From Phoronis ovalis (lineage: Eukaryota; Phoronida; Phoronidae), in the NCBI GenBank assembly GCA_028565635.1, contig JAOXYB010069257.1:1-10004 (forward strand): a DNA stretch of 10,004 nucleotides, read 5' to 3'. The notes beneath the pieces were generated by a model that searched no databases, was not told the origin of the DNA, and saw only the letters and a program-made list of their open reading frames with translations. Made by a program: the position numbers and the translations under genes. Of this stretch, positions 1 through 9,350 are shown one piece after another; within the stretch, counting starts at the first letter, position 1, and each line of letters starts with the position of its first letter.

Positions 1-1240
1 AAAGTCCTACCTGGACGATTCAAAGGTGGTTCTAGGAAGACTATAGGTTGGTGGCCGTAATAGGCTCAGTGACATTTAAAAATGACCTTGATAAGTAGTT
101 CAAATACCGATACGATACTTCAACATTTTTTGCCATGCGTAACACTTTTTTGTCTCATAATAACTGCATCATTTTTATCTGATCAGCTCCATATTCGGTA
201 CAGAGTAAGTACAGAACAAAGTACAGGTTATGTATAATATTGATCCGGATTACTTCCAATATAGCCAACTGGTGGCCATGTTGGTTCTTGAAATTTCGCA
301 TCGTAATAACAGCTTCAGTTTTTATCCAATCAGCTTCGTTTTTGCTACAAAGTACAGGTAACAGTACAAACTGTGTGTAATTTTGACCCAGATTACTTCT
401 AATATTGCCGACTGGCAGCCATGTTTGTTACTCGAGGGAACATAACGTTGCATCTATAGCCGCGAAGACGAAGCTCTGCTTGGATGATTCAAAGGTGGTT
501 CTAGGTTGGCGTAACAGGCTAGGTGACATTTCAAAAAGTCCTTGAAAAGTAAAAATCCAATAATGTTAAAAAAATATAATCCTACCCATTGGATGGGCAT
601 TAGACATGACAAATGTCTTGTTGGTATTATTTTACTGACACAGTTCCTGGTTTCGAGATTACAGAAATATTTTGTAGGCTTTTCTCCTAATTCTGTCCGT
701 TTGACTTTCAATCTTATGAACAGACCATTCATTTTACTCTTTCTGTTATACGAACTGTCCTTCTCTGGATAATGTTTCTTTAATTTTGTAATTTCCTGCT
801 TTTAATAAATCTTCCTTCTCATTACTTTGTTTTTATCCACATATTGGTTTGGCATATAGTCGTAGCAAAGGTGTCATCGTTGTTGCCGTATGTAACATTT
901 TCTTTGTCGATAGCAGCTTCAGTTTTTACCCGTTCAGCTTCATATTCGGTACAGGGTACACACACATGTCAAAGTGCAGGTTAAGTTTACTTTTGACCTT
1001 GATTACTTCCAATGTGGCTGACTGGTGGCCAAGTCTGTTCCCAAGAGGGCACATAACATTGCGTCTATAGCCGCGAAGACGAAGCGCTGCCTGGACGATC
1101 CAAAGGTGGTTCTAGGAAGACCATAGGTTGATGGGCTTAGTAGGCTAGGTGACATATTAAAATGACCTTTACAACTATTTTAAATGCCGTTACGATTTAG
1201 CTTCAGTTTATATCCGATCAGTTTCATATAACAGATAAAA
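1..1240. repeat. Diverged tandem array of ~0.45-kb unit, interrupted
   Basis: The same word order recurs through this region. The anchor caaaggtggttctagg is at 21, 490 and 1101 (one-base variations around it). tatagccgcgaagacgaagc is identical at 455 and 1066. A gcttcag...cagctt(c)...attcggtacag block is at about 165, 310 and 910, with a partial copy near 1199. A gcc(a/g)actgg(t/c) block is at about 264, 408 and 1018. The copy starting near 295 runs to about 549; the next resumes near 840, leaving a ~290-bp insertion that includes a LINE fragment. Copies are internally deleted and point-mutated, so the array is old. It probably derives from a mobile or satellite family resident in this intron; I cannot name the family. 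Confidence 0.75.
619..732 (-). mobile_element. Degenerate LINE ORF2 fragment
   Basis: On the minus strand this stretch reads as a peptide containing LGEKPTKYFCNLETRN followed by VSKIIPT. It matches the familiar linker of LINE (L1/Tx1-like) ORF2 proteins just before the reverse-transcriptase domain, of the form E.GEK.TKYF.NLE.RN. Upstream on the minus strand (733-840) related sequence continues but is broken by stops and frame changes. No reverse-transcriptase catalytic motif is visible. It is a short dead remnant inserted between copies of the surrounding tandem repeat. Confidence 0.6.
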
Positions 1241-1464
1241 AGAAGGGGAAGTACATTCTTGAGAAAACATGATTGAGTATTATTTTGATTCACACATTTG
1301 TGCATGCCGGAAGTTATAGTATTTATAGTATTTAAACATCTGCGCATGCTCAAACTTTAGTTGCAACCAGATGATACTTTATCAGTAAACACATCTTTAA
1401 ATACTAAAAGTCCAGTTTCCCATTAGAAAATACTGCTGTGTACAGGCTATATGTAATTTTGACA
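1241..1464. other. Intronic sequence, nothing recognised
   Basis: AT-rich sequence between the tandem array and the TIR element. No exon, RNA gene or motif is recognised. The ttatagtatttatagtattt stretch near 1314-1333 is a minor local duplication. Confidence 0.5.
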
Positions 1465-1479
1465 TACCGTATTTTCACT

Positions 1480-1580
1480 AATAATCGCCCCCAGTTTTAA
1501 TAATCGTCCCCCCTCTAATAATCGCCCCCTCTGGTGACTAAAATCAATCAATAATCACCCACTCTAATAATTGCCCCCGG
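1480..1580 (+). repeat. Left subterminal C-rich repeat array
   Basis: About five imperfect direct copies of aataatcgcccc(c)tct, with variants aataatcaccc and aataattgccccc. They share orientation with the copies at the other end of the element rather than being inverted, apart from the terminal repeat itself. Confidence 0.7.
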
Positions 1581-1664
1581 GACTTTAATACCCATCTGAA
1601 TTAATACGAGATAATCACATTTTAATGCATTATTATGTGTAGCTGATTAGCTCTTTATTGGGTT

Positions 1665-2017
1665 TTAATGAAATATGGTACTATCTCTAATGAGTGTTTT
1701 GGCTTGCAAAACAAACTTCGGATCGCCTCCTTGTAATAATATTTCCAATAGAATTTCCATGCCGAGTACGGCAGAAGGTGATTTACGCTTCTTGCCGATG
1801 ACTTTCACAATAATTGTGTTTCCATGTTGAGCAAGGTTGTACACACTGCACAAATTTCACTAGGTATGTGACCAAAAAAATAAACTTTCTGTTTATTTAA
1901 TGTTTGGAAGAGTTTTTCTTTTGAAAATAAAATTCCATTACGCACAGAATTTCGCTTAACTATGCCGATTTTGTTTGATTGTCTGACAATCTTCAAAATC
2001 TTCCTTATGTATTGCAA
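1665..2017 (-). pseudogene. Frameshifted HIRAN-like coding remnant inside the TIR element
   Basis: Two overlapping minus-strand reading frames (2017 to 1805, then 1853 to 1665) look like one coding sequence broken by a frameshift near 1815-1830. The first carries VYFFGHIPSEI (GHIP at 1873-1862). The second carries HGNTIIVKVIGKKRKSP followed by GMEI and a GDPKFVLQAKTLI stretch. The order GHIP.E, then G.V.GK/R..SP, then G.EI recalls the HIRAN-like segment found in ORFs of many invertebrate mobile elements. The assignment is from memory of the pattern, without a search. No transposase catalytic motif is seen. Confidence 0.4.
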
Positions 2018-2049
2018 ACAATAAATATTAATGCCAGGAGTACAAATAA

Positions 2050-2160
2050 GTTAATAATCGCCCCCTCTCTATTAATCGCCCCCCTCTAATAATTGCCCCC
2101 CTCTAATAATTGCCCCCCTTCAAAGCAGGTTGTTTTAATAATTGCCCAGGGCGATTATTT
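2050..2160 (+). repeat. Right subterminal C-rich repeat array and end hairpin
   Basis: Four to five direct copies of aataat(c/t)gccccc(c)tct end in aataattgccc immediately followed by its near-perfect complement gggcgattatt (about 2137-2160). This forms a potential hairpin at the element's right terminus. Confidence 0.7.
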
Positions 2161-2273
2161 GAGAAAATACGATGTATATGTTAAAAAACTATAGTATTGT
2201 TTCTGAAATTAAGTAAGTTTCAAGGTTAGATGTGAAAGTGTGTGATAGTATGGTTTAATTTGTAATTTTACAG

Positions 2274-2441
2274 GCTGAATGGTCAGAAGGCCATCAATTG
2301 GCTGCGGCAATGAATTTCCGTTGGCCGCAATGTGTCACTACCAATTTAAAAACTCTCATTCCAAATGCTAGTAATGAAGCTATTCAATTAATGAAGGACA
2401 TGCTAGCCTGGGATCCTGCAAAAAGGCCTACATGTGCTCAG
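2274..2441 (+). CDS. CILK1: CILK1 exon: end of kinase domain (subdomains X-XI)
   Basis: This exon has 56 codons, phase 0 at both ends, with acceptor ttttacag and donor gtgagt. It encodes the block running from WSEGHQLA through FRWPQC and [12 protein letters not shown] to WDPAKRPT. These are hallmark sequences of the MAK/CILK1/MOK kinases. The arginine of KRPT is the conserved subdomain XI residue that stabilises the C-lobe. Confidence 0.96.
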
Positions 2442-5400
2442 GTGAGTGTCTTCTATGGTTCAGAAGGTCACTTTTAGAGGGTATTGCAGTTGTTAAGAAG
2501 GGATTCTATTGCATGGTGTATTTCAACCCGTGTTTAGATTTGGTAGTGTTTATAAATTTATTTAGTCCCTGTCATGTAAAGAAAGTTTTCTGTTTCAAAA
2601 CATCAAAGTTTTAAAGTCTGGTTATTGTTTATTTTTAGGCTTTAAGATACCCTTACTTCAATGTGGGCCAAAACTTAGGTGCTAAACTACCACAGTCAGA
2701 TACTTCTGTAAACAAAATAACTCAGCCCAAAAAACAACCATTACAAGAAACAAAAACCAATCAGATGTTACCTGCATTAGACAACAGTAAGAGGCCAAGT
2801 AAACATGAGGTAAGAATATGTTTATAGTCCTTGTTTCTTCTTCGTGATATTATTGTAAGTAGTAACAACTAGAAAAAAGGTAATCTAACTTGTTTTGAAA
2901 CAGATTTGCACACCTACTCATTAAATTGCTTAGCCAATACGTGACATTATATACTAAGATTACTTTGTTTAGTAGACATTAGATGTTTAACCTTTCTTAT
3001 TATATACAGCAGCGAGTGTGCCAATGTGCATTGGTTTCTTGCTTTAGAAATGTTCTCTCATGGTGCATGATGTGTTGTGTTGTAGGATATGTTTATGCCA
3101 GAGCCTGCCAAAAAATCAACAAATGCTGCTCCACGAAAACGATGGGGAGCTGCAGATAGTTGGGATGACTGGGATGATTTAGATTTCAACAGCAGTTCAA
3201 CACGGCACAAACCTCCTGTTGGTGGTAAAAAGAAAGATATTTTGGATGATGACTTTTTGAGGTGAGTCTAATGCTTAATGTTGTAGGGAAATGAGGGAAT
3301 TGTTTCATATCATGTGTGTCATTCCAGGAAGTTTGTTATTTAGTATTCAGCATGTGCGATATAGGAGATTACAATTCTTAACATGTGCTGTTTGCCTTAT
3401 TTAATTAGTATTCTACTAAAACTCATTTGCTATCTTTTACTACAACGTTACAGAAAATCAAAGCAAGGGTTTACAAGTCTGTAAGTAGTAAATTGCCACT
3501 GAATTATATGATTTTACTTTGGTTTTGTTTTTGTTGCAATTTTATTTTGCATCGACGTGTTTAAATTAATTATGGTAATGATGTGTGCTGAAATAGTGGT
3601 GGTGTCATATTATTTTGTTTTGTTATTGAATGGAAACATCACAGGCCTATGTTATTTACAGTGAGATCGAGAATGCATTCAATTTGGAGATAAACAAAAT
3701 TTATACCTTTTTCTCAGTTAAAAGATAAAGGATAAGTGTGAAGTTATATCAGACACATTATGGCTTATTGAGAATAGTAAACCTATAAAGATTGTTATGT
3801 AAATAATGTAGATATACAATAAGTATACATTTAAATTTTTGTATTGAATCTCACTTAATGTAATCACTTTGTTTTTGTTTACAGTAGTCTAGGTAAACCT
3901 GCACAAAAGCCCCCAGCAGCTAGTCGCATCAGCTCAGGTCGGAGTTCAGCCGCATCAGCCAAGCAACACTATATGAACAAATCACGGTACCTGCCAGGAA
4001 TAAACAGCAGTGCACACAAGAAAAGTAGTGGAGGAATGAACTGGAACTCATCGTTAAATAAACCACATGGTGGATTAGGAGATGGTGGCGGGATGGGATA
4101 TGGAAGAGTAAACAATCAAATAGGTAAATTTGGTTTGTACCATGGTTGATGATGATACTACTTCACTGGGGCTGTAACACCATTTCATTTGCTGTATTTA
4201 AAATCCTCAGTATCAGTTTTTTTATGCACTTTGAGCTGCAAAATTTGACAATTTTGTTGATTTGTAGTATGTTTTAAGAAGAAACTGACAGAGCTTTTGC
4301 AATCTTGTATTATATTGTTAGTTATTGTGAACTGTGTGCTGTTGCAGGTACAGGTAACACTTACAATGCTGGAGGAAATTCCGCTTATGTTCCATCATTT
4401 TTGGGTTCGGCAAACAAAAGCAGTAAGTTATCCTTCTAGGGTTTTTACGAGCTTTAAGATAAAAAATTATGTTATCCTACATGCTGATGTTATCCTATAC
4501 AAACTGTTGTGATGTATACTATAATAGTGGCAAATTTGAACGACTAGCTCAAAGTTTCTGAAAGTTTACTTATGTGCAGAATAAATCTTTGTGCTATGTT
4601 TAAAGCATCTAAATTTGTTCATATTTATATTTTGTCTTTTATATTGGAAAAATGCAACTATTGATTCTGTTTGTACTAGTTAACCTGAAACTTAATTGAA
4701 GGAAGAAAAGAATAAATAACGTGAACTCTCCTTGCGCTTCTCTAAATGTATGATTTTCTTATAGGTTATGGTAATGCAGGCAGATGGAAGCCAGCTAATC
4801 CCACAGCTCTACCATCAATAAACAAAAATTCAGCTGGACTGAGGCAGCCAGTTGGAGCCACTGGAAACGTCCCTGTGCATGGGCGAACAGACTGGGCTGC
4901 AAAGTATGTATGCACTGTCAAGCTTATACAATCATATATACAGAACAATGTGTATTCTCATTTACGCAGCACACCAAGTTTTGTCATTCTCTTGAGTTAA
5001 ACCATTAATGATTATTGAATTCAGTCTTATCATATTTATCATATAAATTTATCACCAACCTATTAACATATTTATAGTCTTCCCATAAGATATGTGTTAA
5101 ATAGGTGTTAACCACACTTTTGTGCTACTTAATTACAACAAAATACAGTATCATGTGACATGATATGTTGATGATTATACAGTATCATGTCACATGATAT
5201 GTTGTCACATGATATGTTGATGAAATAAATATTAAACATAACCAGGATGATTACAATGTTGCTATACTTGTCAGTATACATGATATATGTGCTCCAATGG
5301 GCTCCCATTTTTCACACCAGGGAATATCTTTTCATGTTTATTTAACACTTTTTACCAAAGGGTATTCTTTCTGAATTTTTGGATATAAATTTCCAGGATT

Positions 5401-5636
5401 TTGTAATACTGTTTTAGCCTTGGTACATAACATTTGGTTGTATATTTCTATAATTTGTTTACCATGTTTTTTGCAAACAAATTTTTACCTACACCTCCAC
5501 AAAGTTTTTTGGCAAGTATCCCCCTCCCACGGATATGATGTCATTAGGCTGTTTGCTTTGTTTAGTTGATAGTCTAGAATATATAATGTTTTTAAAATAT
5601 AATTATATTATTTGTTTCAGATATTTAAAGTCATAG
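2274..5636 (+). CDS. CILK1: MAK/CILK1-family (RCK) ciliary serine/threonine kinase, 3' part of gene
   Basis: Eight spliced exons (2274-2441, 2639-2809, 3086-3261, 3454-3480, 3885-4123, 4348-4422, 4765-4903, 5621-5636) join in one frame and encode the last 336 residues plus a TAG stop. All introns are GT-AG and all phases match. The first exon ends the kinase domain (subdomains X-XI, with WDPAKRPT). The tail carries the family's short conserved blocks in order: RKRWG followed by an acidic [15 protein letters not shown]...SRYLPG, YVPSFLG, and a C-terminal [11 protein letters not shown]. From memory these blocks look closer to vertebrate CILK1 (ICK) than to MAK, but an invertebrate gene may be co-orthologous to both. 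Family members phosphorylate targets at the ciliary tip and restrain cilium length through intraflagellar-transport turnaround. The ATP-binding and catalytic-loop exons lie upstream of the window, so catalytic competence cannot be judged. Confidence 0.95.
2442..2638 (+). other. CILK1 intron, no further feature
   Basis: A 197-bp GT-AG intron (gtgagt to ttttag). A reading frame open into the intron from 2432 is read-through in the wrong frame with no recognisable protein. Confidence 0.85.
2639..2809 (+). CDS. CILK1: CILK1 exon: last kinase helix and start of tail
   Basis: This exon has 57 codons, phase 0 at both ends, with acceptor atttttag and donor gtaaga. It begins ALRYPYF, which closes the kinase fold, then VGQNLG, and passes into a low-complexity linker rich in Q, K, N and T. 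The linker shows little conservation, as is usual for this family's tail. Confidence 0.95.
3086..3261 (+). CDS. CILK1: CILK1 exon: basic RKRWG and acidic D/W block
   Basis: This exon has 58 codons plus 2 nt, with acceptor tgttgtag and donor gtgagt. It encodes RKRWG, a conserved basic patch, followed by the acidic [11 protein letters not shown] block, and ends [11 protein letters not shown]. The last codon is split with two bases here, so it can join either the microexon at 3454 or the exon at 3885 in frame. Confidence 0.94.
3454..3480 (+). CDS. CILK1: CILK1 candidate 27-nt microexon
   Basis: This 27-nt segment is flanked by a cag acceptor and a consensus gtaagt donor. It keeps the reading frame (phase 2 in, phase 2 out) and adds nine residues, reading [10 protein letters not shown] across the junctions. 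The same flanking exons also join in frame without it, so it is probably an optional cassette. A Ser/Lys-rich insert at this point agrees loosely with the KEKRK/S-rich stretch of vertebrate relatives. Transcript support is not available here. Confidence 0.6.
3481..3884 (+). other. CILK1 intron, nothing recognised
   Basis: A 404-bp AT-rich GT-AG intron (gtaagt to tttacag) following the microexon. No repeat, exon or RNA gene was recognised. Confidence 0.75.
3885..4123 (+). CDS. CILK1: CILK1 exon: Ser-rich tail with KQHY..SRYLPG motif
   Basis: This exon is 239 nt, entering in phase 2 and leaving in phase 1, with acceptor tttacag and donor gtaaat. It encodes a proline/serine-rich segment ([14 protein letters not shown]), then the strongly conserved [15 protein letters not shown], then a Gly/Asn/Ser-rich spacer. 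The KQHY...SRYLPG block identifies the family outside the kinase domain. Confidence 0.95.
4348..4422 (+). CDS. CILK1: CILK1 exon: YVPSFLG motif
   Basis: This exon is 75 nt, phase 1 at both ends, with acceptor gttgcag and donor gtaagt. It encodes [19 protein letters not shown], and Y(V/I)PSFL is conserved between MAK and CILK1. A second AG six bases into the exon (4352-4353) could act as an alternative acceptor that removes two codons without shifting the frame. Confidence 0.93.
4423..4764 (+). other. CILK1 intron, nothing recognised
   Basis: A 342-bp GT-AG intron (gtaagt to cttatag), AT-rich, without recognisable repeats or coding potential. Confidence 0.8.
4765..4903 (+). CDS. CILK1: CILK1 exon: C-terminal [11 protein letters not shown] motif
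   Basis: This exon is 139 nt, entering in phase 1 and leaving in phase 2, with acceptor tcttatag and donor gtatgt. It encodes [14 protein letters not shown], a spacer, and VHGRTDWAA. The final lysine codon is completed in the next exon. HGRTDW..KY is the conserved extreme C-terminus of this kinase family. Confidence 0.95.
4904..5620 (+). other. CILK1 last intron, with possible alternative terminal exon
   Basis: A 717-bp GT-AG intron (gtatgt to tgtttcag). If unspliced, the frame continues for 32 codons after the AAK and stops at 4998-5000. An AATAAA at 5224-5229 lies downstream, so a composite terminal exon is possible. The intron also contains the catgtgacatg-type repeat at 5143-5222. Confidence 0.7.
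5143..5222. repeat. Short tandem repeat made of palindromes
   Basis: Two copies of atacagtatcatgt(g/c)acatgatatgttg start at 5143 and 5177 (34-bp period), then a third partial copy tcacatgatatgttgatga. The core tatcatgtgacatgata is a near-palindrome, and its second copy, tatcatgtcacatgata, is the exact reverse complement of the first. Confidence 0.85.
5621..5636 (+). CDS. CILK1: CILK1 terminal coding exon and stop
   Basis: After acceptor tgtttcag the first base completes lysine, then TAT TTA AAG TCA TAG gives KYLKS and a stop. Vertebrate relatives end only a few residues after the same KY, so the position of the stop fits. The exon continues as 3'UTR to the poly(A) site near 5840. Confidence 0.9.
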
Positions 5637-5840
5637 CTGCTGGCTAGAAGAAAGAACCATGACAACGAGTTGAGTGTACATACAGAGAGAATACTTGAAA
5701 AGTTAAAGATTACTATTCCATGAAAACATACCTCAGTGAGGAATGTAATAACAGAATGATAACATTCAAAGCACAAGACAGTAGACAAATATTGCATTTT
5801 AATGCCCACTATAGTAATAAACCTTTATTGATACTTAAAT
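5637..5840 (+). terminator. CILK1 3'UTR and probable main poly(A) site
   Basis: A short 3'UTR of about 200 nt carries AATAAA at 5816-5821, followed about 20 nt later by a GT-rich stretch (ggcctggttgtcattt near 5840-5860). That is the usual layout of a cleavage site. The signal lies inside the perfect palindrome AATAAACCTTTATT (5816-5829), so an AATAAA is also present on the minus strand. Confidence 0.7.
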
Positions 5841-6960
5841 TGGGCCTGGTTGTCATTTATATATATATTCAGATATCCGTCCAATGACTGATAAATATTA
5901 CAAACTTAATATGTACATATAGGCATTTGTTAAACAGTTTTAAATGGGATATGGTAGACTTATTTATTATTTTTCAGTTTTAAGTATCTTAAATTATTGT
6001 TAAGATATAACACAGCGATCCTTGAATGTTTTTAAATTTGATCTCTGAATTTTAATATAAAATATGCATGTGGACTGTTTTAACTATTGTCTTGTGTTTT
6101 CACATGCTGTTTTTGTTAACCAAAAAATAAATTATAAAATGTCTCTTCAGAATTATTTTGTAAATTGTGATGCAAACACTTTGGGGAAATATGTACAGGT
6201 TAATAAATATATTTTTGTAAGTACTATAAAGTTGACATTTTAAAAAAGTTGTAGAAAGTATGTATTATTGTTTTTAAGTGCTGTAAAATAAATATTTTGA
6301 AGTCCACCTGCCGATTTTCATCTGAGCTATGTGCAAATTAGTCTGCTTGGCTGCTCCCTGGCCGAGTAGCCCCATTTCAAGTAAATTCTAAGCTATTCTA
6401 CAGTATGTTAGAAAGCATAAATGCAGAAGGACAATTTTCAATATTGAATTTTAATGTTTTGCATCAAAAATAATTCGTACATTTTACCTTGGCTCTGTTT
6501 CACCAGTATATTGTGTTATATAAAGTATCATATTCTTGCTGGCTGTTAATATATTATGTGATAAAATCTTACATTTTTTGTAATACCTGCTGTACGAATT
6601 TGATATAAATAATAAATTATAGATATACACTATAATATAATCATCATTTCTATGCATCCCACGAGATTATAACGAAATTCTAGTATGTTTATGTTCCATA
6701 CATTTCAGTCTGGTCACAATGAATTTGCCTCATTCTATGCCCTCTGGTGAGCAAATTTTGAAGTAACCACACCCTGTAGAGTACCTCATTCTGCGCGGTT
6801 AAAAAAGAAACTTTATATAGTTCATGGATTTTTTTATTGTCTTACCTGTTTTATTATTATTTGAATATTACATAAATTAAAAATTAGAGCTTGTCTGTCT
6901 ACTAACACTAACAATTTGTGCACATTTATCGTTATATGTCTGCCTACTTCTTTGGTTACG
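5841..6960. other. Intergenic region between CILK1 and Rab10
   Basis: AT-rich spacer with no coding exon recognised on either strand. It holds distal AATAAA signals up to 6292 and a CTCF-like core on the minus strand at 6739-6750. A TATA-like tttatatag at 6812-6820 lies about 200 bp before the Rab10 start codon. Whether the TATA-like site is used is unknown. No convincing core promoter can be picked by eye. Confidence 0.6.
6126..6292 (+). terminator. Cluster of distal AATAAA signals
   Basis: Three more AATAAA hexamers occur at 6126-6131, 6202-6207 and 6287-6292 in very AT-rich sequence downstream of the kinase stop. They could give longer 3'UTRs by alternative polyadenylation. In DNA this AT-rich some would arise by chance, so only transcript 3' ends can decide. 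Confidence 0.35.
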
Positions 6961-7025
6961 CAACGAATAAGGTAACAGAGGTCGCACCGCAGCCATATTG
7001 AACTTTCAAACAGTACACATACAGA
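6939..7025 (+). promoter_or_regulatory. Probable Rab10 proximal promoter/5'UTR
   Basis: Local CpG content rises here (ttacgcaacg, ggtcgcaccgc) compared with the AT-rich flanks. A gcagccatattg (6990-7001) resembles an inverted YY1-type CCAT motif, common near starts of housekeeping genes. The start codon context is acagaATGG, with A at -3 and G at +4, which is favourable for initiation. The transcription start is not determined. Confidence 0.4.
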
Positions 7026-9183
<2,158 letters not shown>

Positions 9184-9288
9184 GTAAGCATGAAGTAGTA
9201 CTGGTTTGTGTCTATAATTTGAAATCAAAAACTGCAATAATCTTTTTTGAAAGTCCCAATATTGGACGAAGCATTTTTTGTATTATTG

Positions 9289-9313
9289 TACCCCCAGCAG
9301 TAGGCTGGAGGTA
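9289..9313. repeat. Hairpin at head of the tandem repeat
   Basis: tacccccagc (9289-9298) and gctggaggta (9304-9313) form a 10-bp stem with one mismatch and a 5-nt loop. It lies about 40 bp before the tandem units and probably belongs to the same mobile element, possibly as its terminal structure. Confidence 0.6.
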
Positions 9314-9350
9314 CTTTGGATTTACTCTGTAACCACAGCGTCCGCCGCAT

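Larger units (their letters stand above)
1465..2176. mobile_element. TIR DNA transposon remnant with C-rich subterminal repeats
   Basis: The left end begins TACCGTATTTTC at 1465-1476. The right end (2149-2172) is its inverted match: the complement of 2161-2172 is tCGTATTTTCtC, followed inward by aataatcgccc as on the left. Arrays of aataat(c/t)gccccc(c)tct lie inside both ends (about 1480-1580 and 2050-2150), as expected of transposase-binding subterminal repeats. A TA beside each end would fit a TA target duplication as in pogo/Tc1-like elements, but the right flank is imperfect. At about 700 bp with no intact transposase, it is a non-autonomous or decayed copy within a kinase-gene intron. 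Confidence 0.7.

Noticed and set aside
849-1070. Plus-strand open frame of 73 codons
   Set aside because: It lies wholly within a copy of the tandem repeat array, has no recognisable protein, and the equivalent frames are not open in the other copies.
1-2273. Search for the upstream CILK1 exon encoding the kinase LFPG...DEIFK region
   Set aside because: No such peptide was found in any frame, so the preceding exon lies before the window and this stretch is treated as intron.
4297-4512. Plus-strand open frame of 71 codons
   Set aside because: It overlaps the CILK1 exon 4348-4422 in a different frame and runs into introns on both sides. The spliced frame gives the conserved YVPSFLG instead.
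4766-4948. Minus-strand open frame of 60 codons
   Set aside because: It is the antisense shadow of the exon encoding VHGRTDWAA.
5603-5809. Minus-strand open frame of 68 codons
   Set aside because: It is antisense to the kinase stop and 3'UTR, with low-complexity hydrophobic content and no recognisable motif.
6955-6964. gttacgcaac as an RFX X-box before Rab10
   Set aside because: The two half-sites lack the spacing and the CC/GG bases of an X-box. It could equally be a weak bZIP-like site, so no call is made.
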